Shown: positions 58,812 to 64,000 of the stretch, piece after piece
Numbering within the stretch: position 1 is the stretch's first letter
How the letters are laid out: the number at the start of each line of letters is the position of its first letter
Source of the DNA: an uncultured Alteromonadaceae bacterium
GTDB lineage: Bacteria; Pseudomonadota; Gammaproteobacteria; Enterobacterales; Alteromonadaceae
Reading direction: 5' to 3'
DNA length: 64,000 bases
Assembly (NCBI GenBank): GCA_947503265.1
Contig: CANNDC010000002.1
Span: 310,001-374,000 of the forward strand
The notes under the pieces: model-generated
Database searches by the model: none
Seen by the model: only the letters and a program-made list of their open reading frames with translations
What the model was told of the DNA's origin: nothing
Program-made: the position numbers and the translations under genes

Positions 58812-60206
58812 TTAAGCTTGGGTTTCAAATAATTGATAGGGTCTAATACACAAAGACTCTGGAATTTTACCCATCTGACATTGAGCGCGTTTAATCTGTA
58901 ATCCTAGGGCTTCTAGCCTTTTAATAAGCAGAGGTTGAAGACTAACAATTCGACTTTTGAGTTGTTCAGTCGACGTATAAAAATCTATTTCAAGTTCGTT
59001 TTGGTTCAATTTCACTTTCGCTAATCCGTCTCCTAAGTCACCGAGAGGCAGTTTCATAGAGAGCTGCCATACTTTATTGTTTGCTGTCTTATCCTTGGTT
59101 TTCGCTTGATCTTGTTGCTCCTTTTTGATCAATACCTCAATGTTGTGTTTTACATTGCCATTGGCGCTTGGAAAAACATAGTAGAGGGTATCTTGACCTT
59201 GGAAGGTTTGTTCTGCGCTTTGCAATTTTGCCAATTGATGTTGCGCCAGAAAACTAGCAAGTTGTCTTAATAACTGATGTTTATCATCCAGTTGCCTCAA
59301 TTCATTCATACTGTTTGATGCTTGAGATTTTGTTATCGGCTGTACTTTTGTCAGAATAGAGCCGACTAATTGGCTGAAAAATTCTGCTTTATTTGCTTGC
59401 GTGTTTGCTGTTTTGGCAGTCAAGGTAAGTTGAATAAGTCTCACCAATCCGGCAATCAATCCAGCGTTTGGTTGAGCTGAAAATAACTGAGTTGCAGAAA
59501 GATTAATTGACGTTGGAGAGAGTAATTGTTTAATACTTTCGACGTCGAACCTATTGGTTGTCGTAAGAGTTATGCCACTTTGCTTGGCGATTTGTGTAAG
59601 CAACGCCTTTGTCAAACTGGATGAAGTCATAGAAACATCCCTAACTGCGTCTTCGATCGCGGCGAGATTCTGACTTGGGTTTTCTGCCTTGGCGTTAAGG
59701 AAACGAAGCATATTTTGAATATCAGCTTGGTGGCCCGTTGCCGCCGGTGCAAGGTTACTTCCCGAGCGCGTACTAGCTGGCTTTGCATTTTGCGGATCGA
59801 AAGATAGTAACGATTGCAATTCTTTAACTTGAGCTTGGTTGACGTGAAATTTCGCGATAGGGGTGTTTCGCGTTTCTCCCGCAGCAGGTTTGCTATCATA
59901 AAGGTTCAGTGTAGCTTGTTGAGTTTTGGCTTTTGTATTGTTTTTAGCTGAAGCTGGTTCTAATACCGCCAAATATGGCTTTCCAGACGATAAACTGCTG
60001 ATGGGAAATGCCCCTGATGCGTCTGCTTTTGGTAGCACTAGGCTTCGGGTACTCTTGCTATTTTGGATACTTAATTGGTTGTTGCCAAGAATATGTACTA
60101 ATACGTCAGCTGAGATTTTTGGCTTAGCTTGAGAGTGAGTCGCGTTATTCAATTGCGCCAGCGTTTGAGCAAGAATTTGTTGTGAAGTTAAAGACACGTT
60201 AGCCAT
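58812..60206 (-). CDS. FliK-like flagellar hook-length control protein
   Basis: 464 residues. The low-complexity Gln/Ser/Ala-rich N-terminal two thirds is followed by a compact C-terminal domain (about 360-450: WQLSMKLPLGDLGDGLAKVK, LQPLLIKRLEALGLQIKRA). This resembles the FliK substrate-switch domain. It lies directly upstream of the FhlB-like protein, the known pairing. No other flagellar genes are in the window, so it may be a stand-alone paralogue rather than the main FliK. Confidence 0.72.
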   Translation of the reverse strand: MANVSLTSQQILAQTLAQLNNATHSQAKPKISADVLVHILGNNQLSIQNSKSTRSLVLPKADASGAFPISSLSSGKPYLAVLEPASAKNNTKAKTQQATLNLYDSKPAAGETRNTPIAKFHVNQAQVKELQSLLSFDPQNAKPASTRSGSNLAPAATGHQADIQNMLRFLNAKAENPSQNLAAIEDAVRDVSMTSSSLTKALLTQIAKQSGITLTTTNRFDVESIKQLLSPTSINLSATQLFSAQPNAGLIAGLVRLIQLTLTAKTANTQANKAEFFSQLVGSILTKVQPITKSQASNSMNELRQLDDKHQLLRQLASFLAQHQLAKLQSAEQTFQGQDTLYYVFPSANGNVKHNIEVLIKKEQQDQAKTKDKTANNKVWQLSMKLPLGDLGDGLAKVKLNQNELEIDFYTSTEQLKSRIVSLQPLLIKRLEALGLQIKRAQCQMGKIPESLCIRPYQLFETQA

Positions 60207-60311
60207 AGTTCACTTATCGGCAAAGACTCATAAATATCAATGTTCTGCTCAAGAATACGCTCATAAGTAACGATTTTCCATGACATCAATATCAAACCAA
60301 TAATTCCCTGC

Positions 60312-60371
60312 TATCAGCTTCGTTACTAGCTTCGACACTAGCTTCGACATTAGCTTCGGTAATAGCTGGAA
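60312..60371. repeat. 12-bp tandem repeat upstream of ccmA
   Basis: The core AGCTTCG begins at 60316, 60328, 60340 and 60352, with a decayed fifth unit (AGCTGG) at 60364, an exact 12-base period. The consensus unit is ACTAGCTTCGAC with small changes. It lies in the divergent gap between the FliK-like gene and ccmA. Too short and without spacers to be a CRISPR. Confidence 0.75.
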
Positions 60372-60436
60372 TTGGTTAATTGCTATGGTATGATTTGCGC
60401 CCTTTATTTAGACCTGATTGAGAGTAGTAAGCCAGC

Positions 60437-61066
60437 TTGGATGTGTTACGTGCGAACAATTTAACTTGTATCAAACAAGACAGAACGCTTTTCGAGAACA
60501 TTAGCTTGTCCGTAAGTGAATCTGAATTGCTCTACATTCGTGGACAAAATGGGTCTGGGAAAACGAGTTTACTGCGAATTCTGGTTGGGTTAGCTGATCC
60601 GATTCAGGGGCAAATTGAGTATCAAGGTCAGAACATTCGCCAGTATCCTGAGGCGTTTCATAGTGGCTTATTTTATTTTGGTCATAAGTTGGGATTAAAT
60701 TTAAAATTAAATGCCCTTGAGAATCTTTCGTTTTGGTGTCAGCTCAATGAAATAAGCGTTTCTCAGTCTCAGCTGTTTGAATTGCTTGGCGATCTAGGCT
60801 TAGTCGGCTTAGAAGATTTGCCTGTGAGTGCATTGTCAGCTGGACAACAAAGAAGAGTGGCGTTGGCGAGACTTTGGCTGAAAACAAACGCGAAAATATG
60901 GGTGTTGGATGAACCCTTTACCGCGCTGGATGTGCAAGGTATCGAACTATTGCGTGAAAAACTTATATCGCACCTTGATGCGGGTGGTTCCATCATCATA
61001 ACCTCACATCAAGAGCTAGATCTCGAATATTCCACTAAAGAATTGATTTTGGCGTATCAAATATGA
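60437..61066 (+). CDS. ccmA: haem exporter ATP-binding protein CcmA
   Basis: ATPase of the CcmAB(C) complex that releases holo-CcmE in cytochrome c maturation (system I). The 209 residues contain Walker A GQNGSGKTSLL, signature LSAGQQRRVALARLW, Walker B IWVLDEPFTALD and switch His TSHQEL. Start is TTG 60437 or GTG 60443; neither has a strong ribosome site. The last bases overlap ccmB (ATGA). Confidence 0.95.
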   Translation: MDVLRANNLTCIKQDRTLFENISLSVSESELLYIRGQNGSGKTSLLRILVGLADPIQGQIEYQGQNIRQYPEAFHSGLFYFGHKLGLNLKLNALENLSFWCQLNEISVSQSQLFELLGDLGLVGLEDLPVSALSAGQQRRVALARLWLKTNAKIWVLDEPFTALDVQGIELLREKLISHLDAGGSIIITSHQELDLEYSTKELILAYQI

Positions 61067-61731
61067 TCAATCAATTGAAGGCGGTTTTTAATCGTGACAT
61101 CAAACTCGCATTTCGCCAAAGAGCCGAATTACTGCAACCCATGATGTTTTTTATGTTGGTGATCAGTCTTTTTCCCTTGGGTGTCGGTCCGGGACCAGAA
61201 ACCTTGCAAAAGATTGGCCCGGGAGTCATTTGGGTGGCAGCGATACTGTCTTCTTTATTAGGAATGGAGAGGCTGTTTCGAGATGACTTTCAAGATGGTT
61301 CGCTAGAACAGCTGATGCTGTGTGGAGCGCCAATGCCAATGGTAGCTTTGGTAAAAGTGACGGTGCATTGGATTGCGAGTATTTTTCCGCTAATTGTACT
61401 CTCGCCTTTGTTAGCACTTTTTTTAAATTTAACAGTCGAAATGTATTGGGCATTATTGCAAACGCTATTGATTGGCACACCCTTGTTAAGCCTTGTTGGC
61501 GCAATTGCGGTTGGCTTAACCGTTAGTCTACAAAAAGGTGGTGTGTTGCTAGCGCTGTTATTGCTACCTGTGTTTGTTCCTTTACTAATTTTTGCGACTG
61601 CTGCAGTTGATGCTGCCGCACTTCAATTACCCTATTCAGCCCATTTAGGTTTAATAGGTGCAATGTTATTATTAGCCTGTGCGTTGGCGCCCGCAGCTAT
61701 CGCCTATGCCTTAAGAGTGAGTCAAAATTAA
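61063..61731 (+). CDS. ccmB: haem exporter permease CcmB
   Basis: 222-residue inner-membrane protein with about six helices, beginning MINQLKAVFNRDIKLAFRQR and containing ERLFRDDFQDGSLEQLMLCG, the conserved loop of CcmB. Overlaps ccmA by four bases and ccmC by one base (TAATG), so the three are coupled. Confidence 0.95.
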   Translation: MINQLKAVFNRDIKLAFRQRAELLQPMMFFMLVISLFPLGVGPGPETLQKIGPGVIWVAAILSSLLGMERLFRDDFQDGSLEQLMLCGAPMPMVALVKVTVHWIASIFPLIVLSPLLALFLNLTVEMYWALLQTLLIGTPLLSLVGAIAVGLTVSLQKGGVLLALLLLPVFVPLLIFATAAVDAAALQLPYSAHLGLIGAMLLLACALAPAAIAYALRVSQN

Positions 61732-62483
61732 TGTGGAAGTGGTTACATCCTTACGCTAAATCCGAGTCAACGTACCAGCTCTGCCAAACCTTATTCCCTT
61801 GGTTTGCCATCCCAGCATTGCTTGCGTTAATGATTGGAACGATATGGGGCTTGGTGTTTGCCCCTGCAGATTATCAGCAAGGTGACTCGTTTCGAATTAT
61901 CTATATTCATGTGCCTAGTGCACTATTGTCCATGAGTACCTATGCAGCGATGGCGATTGCAGCCTTTATTGGTTTAGTCTGGCAAATACGTACGGCCTAC
62001 ATGGCTATGATGGCAATTGCACCTATTGGCGCAGCAATTACCTTCATTGCTTTGTTCACCGGCGCTGCTTGGGGTAAACCCATGTGGGGAACTTGGTGGG
62101 TATGGGATGCCAGATTGACTTCTGAACTCGTCCTGTTGTTCTTGTACTTAGGTGTTATTTCGTTATACAAATCTTTCGACGATAAACTTCAGGCGGGCAA
62201 GGCCGCAGGCGTGATGGCGTTAATCGGCGTGATCAATTTGCCTATCATTCACTACTCGGTTGAGTGGTGGAATACTCTGCATCAAGGTGCCACTATCAGT
62301 AAATTTGACAAGCCTTCGATTGCAACTGAAATGTTATGGCCGCTACTGATTAATATTCTCGGAATGGGGCTATTTATTGGTGCTTTGGCGTTGAAACGGC
62401 TGCAAAATGAACTTCTTCGTAGGGAGCTTCATCGCCCTTGGGTTTTAAAATTACTTCTCAAAGAAAGTAAAAAGTCACGTTAG
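61731..62483 (+). CDS. ccmC: haem transporter CcmC
   Basis: 250 residues with six helices and the tryptophan-rich WWD motif WGTWWVWDARLTSELVLLF, which carries haem to CcmE. Histidines flank it in IYIHVPSALL and IHYSVEWWN. Follows ccmB with one base overlapping. Confidence 0.96.
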   Translation: MWKWLHPYAKSESTYQLCQTLFPWFAIPALLALMIGTIWGLVFAPADYQQGDSFRIIYIHVPSALLSMSTYAAMAIAAFIGLVWQIRTAYMAMMAIAPIGAAITFIALFTGAAWGKPMWGTWWVWDARLTSELVLLFLYLGVISLYKSFDDKLQAGKAAGVMALIGVINLPIIHYSVEWWNTLHQGATISKFDKPSIATEMLWPLLINILGMGLFIGALALKRLQNELLRRELHRPWVLKLLLKESKKSR

Positions 62484-62495
62484 TGGAGTAAGAAT

Positions 62496-62705
62496 ATGCA
62501 GTTTGACAGTTTAAGTGCGTTCTTTGAGATGGGCGGCTATGGCTTTTATGTTTGGCTCGCCTTCTTGGTGACTTTCATCACTATGATCGGTTTGGTGGTT
62601 GAGAGTTATTGGGCAAAAAAACAATTAATTATTGCCTTCGGTGCTCAAATGGCACGTAAAAAGCGTATCAAAGACAGGCAGAAAAAAGAGGTTGCTGACA
62701 AGTGA
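62496..62705 (+). CDS. ccmD: haem exporter protein CcmD
   Basis: Small 69-residue protein with a single membrane helix ([20 protein letters not shown]) after a short periplasmic segment, and a basic cytoplasmic tail; it binds the CcmABC-E complex. Preceded by GTGGAG and overlapping ccmE by four bases. Confidence 0.93.
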   Translation: MQFDSLSAFFEMGGYGFYVWLAFLVTFITMIGLVVESYWAKKQLIIAFGAQMARKKRIKDRQKKEVADK

Positions 62706-63163
62706 ATCCGAGACGACAAAAAAGGTTGCTAGCAGTAGTTGCTATTGTAGTGTTAATGGGTGCTGCGGTTTGGTCCATGCTGATGGCATTGAGTGAAAAT
62801 ATTGATCATTTTTATACGCCTTCAGAAATCATCGATGGTAAAGCGGGGGCTAAGCCAAAAGTGGGTCAACGTCTTAGAATCGGTGGCATGGTAGTGCCAG
62901 GTACGGTTAAACGAGATCAAGACTCTTTGGCGGTAAGTTTTGATTTGGTAGATACCGGCCCTGCGGTAACAGTGAGTTACTCTGGCATTTTGCCGGATTT
63001 ATTTCGCGAGGGGCAGGGCATAGTCGCGACAGGCAGATTGTCAGAATCTACACACATTATCGCTGATGAAGTACTCGCCAAACATGATGAAGAATACATG
63101 CCGCCCGAGTTGGCTGAAAAAATGAAAGGGATAAAGCATGTCAAACCCTCAGATGCGTATTAG
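62702..63163 (+). CDS. ccmE: cytochrome c maturation haem chaperone CcmE
   Basis: 153 residues: an N-terminal anchor ([19 protein letters not shown]) and the OB-fold periplasmic domain. The covalent haem-binding histidine is in [13 protein letters not shown], with the tyrosine two residues beyond. Starts at GTG overlapping ccmD (GTGA). Confidence 0.96.
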   Translation: MNPRRQKRLLAVVAIVVLMGAAVWSMLMALSENIDHFYTPSEIIDGKAGAKPKVGQRLRIGGMVVPGTVKRDQDSLAVSFDLVDTGPAVTVSYSGILPDLFREGQGIVATGRLSESTHIIADEVLAKHDEEYMPPELAEKMKGIKHVKPSDAY

Positions 63164-63177
63164 GAAGTAACCTCACT

Positions 63178-64000
63178 ATGTTTGCAGAATTAGGTCATTA
63201 CTCCCTCGTTATTGCGTTGATCATGTCGCTATTGTTGTCAATTTATCCAATGTGGGGTGCCTACAGAGGACATCAGCAAATGATGTCATTAGCCAAACCG
63301 CTGGCAGTGGGTATGTTTCTATTTACGCTGTTTTCCTACATAGCCTTGACCCATTCTTTCTACACTGATGATTTCAGCGTGGCTTACGTTGCTCACCATT
63401 CAAATAGTTTATTGCCTTGGTACTATAAAATCACAGCGGTTTGGGGAGGTCATGAAGGCTCTTTCTTGCTTTGGGTACTGATTTTTTCTATCTGGACCGT
63501 TGCCGTCGCTATACTCAGTAGAGGAATTCCTGCTCCTATGGTAGCGCGAGTGTTGTCGATACTCGGTATGGTCGCCATCGGCTTTTATTTGTTTATGTTG
63601 TTAGCGTCAAATCCGTTTGAACGGTTATTGCCGTTTTATCCTGTTGATGGACGTGACCTCAATCCGTTATTGCAAGACTTTGGCATGATTATCCATCCTC
63701 CGATGCTATACATGGGCTATGTCGGGTTTTCTGTCGCCTTTGCGTTTGCTATATCTGCTCTGATTTCGGGAAAGCTTGATTCTACTTGGGCTCGTTGGTC
63801 TCGCCCATGGACAATAGCCGCTTGGGGCTTTTTAACTGTTGGCATAGCGTTGGGCTCGTGGTGGGCCTATTACGAACTTGGCTGGGGAGGCTGGTGGTTT
63901 TGGGATCCAGTTGAAAACGCATCCTTTATGCCATGGCTTGTTGGTACTGCTTTGATGCACAGTTTAGCTGTAACCGAAAAGCGTAAAATATTTAAGTCAT
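63178..64000 (+). CDS. ccmF: cytochrome c haem lyase subunit CcmF (partial, 3' end missing)
   Basis: The first 274 codons are in the window; the frame is open to the edge. The N-terminus [20 protein letters not shown] is followed by helices, with [11 protein letters not shown] and the WWD motif [20 protein letters not shown] near residues 235-260. These identify CcmF, which attaches haem to apocytochrome c. It follows ccmE by 14 bases; the remaining ccm genes (ccmG, ccmH) should continue beyond. Confidence 0.95.
   Translation, partial: MFAELGHYSLVIALIMSLLLSIYPMWGAYRGHQQMMSLAKPLAVGMFLFTLFSYIALTHSFYTDDFSVAYVAHHSNSLLPWYYKITAVWGGHEGSFLLWVLIFSIWTVAVAILSRGIPAPMVARVLSILGMVAIGFYLFMLLASNPFERLLPFYPVDGRDLNPLLQDFGMIIHPPMLYMGYVGFSVAFAFAISALISGKLDSTWARWSRPWTIAAWGFLTVGIALGSWWAYYELGWGGWWFWDPVENASFMPWLVGTALMHSLAVTEKRKIFKS

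Noticed and set aside
60312..60371. CRISPR-like array
   Set aside because: Units are 12 bases with no spacers and no cas genes nearby; it is a simple tandem repeat.

Overview
This is a 64-kb piece of a gammaproteobacterial chromosome, most likely from a marine member of the Alteromonadales (Glaciecola/Paraglaciecola/Alteromonas-like). That placement is inferred from AT-rich coding sequence, from gene products that read like Alteromonadales homologues (PrsK/PrsR, PstC and PstA with large periplasmic insertions, SrmB, GspA/GspB, multifunctional Cca), and from syntenic blocks typical of the class: tkt-epd-pgk, ppk-ppx, pstCAB-phoU, pyrG-eno, pncC-recA, leuABCD and ccmABCDEF. No rRNA, tRNA, CRISPR array or intact transposase was found.

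Layout. 0-2.4 kb: end of transketolase, epd and pgk (central carbon). 2.6-14.5 kb: a phosphate region with ppx and ppk (polyphosphate), a GcvR-like ACT protein, pstC-pstA-pstB-phoU (high-affinity uptake without pstS), and a DUF47 protein with a Pit permease (low-affinity uptake). 14.6-22.5 kb: oxyR, an ECF sigma/anti-sigma/secreted coiled-coil operon, a KAS III-like enzyme, and the PrsK/PrsR two-component pair of the XrtA/PEP-CTERM system. 22.5-28.6 kb: an accessory stretch with a degenerate 15-bp tandem repeat, a double-glycine-leader peptide beside a small VanZ-like membrane protein, an ISAs1-type transposase remnant, two alpha/beta hydrolases, a lipoprotein amidase and two further gene remnants. 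28.6-37.3 kb: tdk, a GGDEF-EAL protein, srmB, cca, gspA and gspB, and an HD-GYP-like protein. 37.4-42.3 kb: leuABCD behind a complete leucine attenuator (promoter, leader peptide, antiterminator copy, terminator). 42.4-51.1 kb: an unknown gene, eno, pyrG, mutS, two tandem 195-bp MITE-like elements, pncC, and recA with an SOS box. 51.2-58.4 kb: a GNAT enzyme, a DUF6151-type protein, an esterase and a 1600-residue PAS/coiled-coil protein. 58.5-64 kb: an FhlB-like and a FliK-like protein, then ccmABCDEF running off the end.

How it fits together. Most of the window is housekeeping. The parts most worth a second look are: (1) the GG-leader peptide and its small membrane partner, a candidate microcin/immunity pair lying next to an IS remnant; (2) the 195-bp palindromic elements in tandem, each bounded by AAAT, just upstream of mutS; (3) the compact leu attenuator, where the end of the leader gene is a copy of the terminator 3' arm; (4) the PAS/coiled-coil protein ending in an HPt-like domain that appears to lack its histidine; and (5) a c-di-GMP-type N-terminal domain shared by GspB and the neighbouring degenerate HD-GYP protein.
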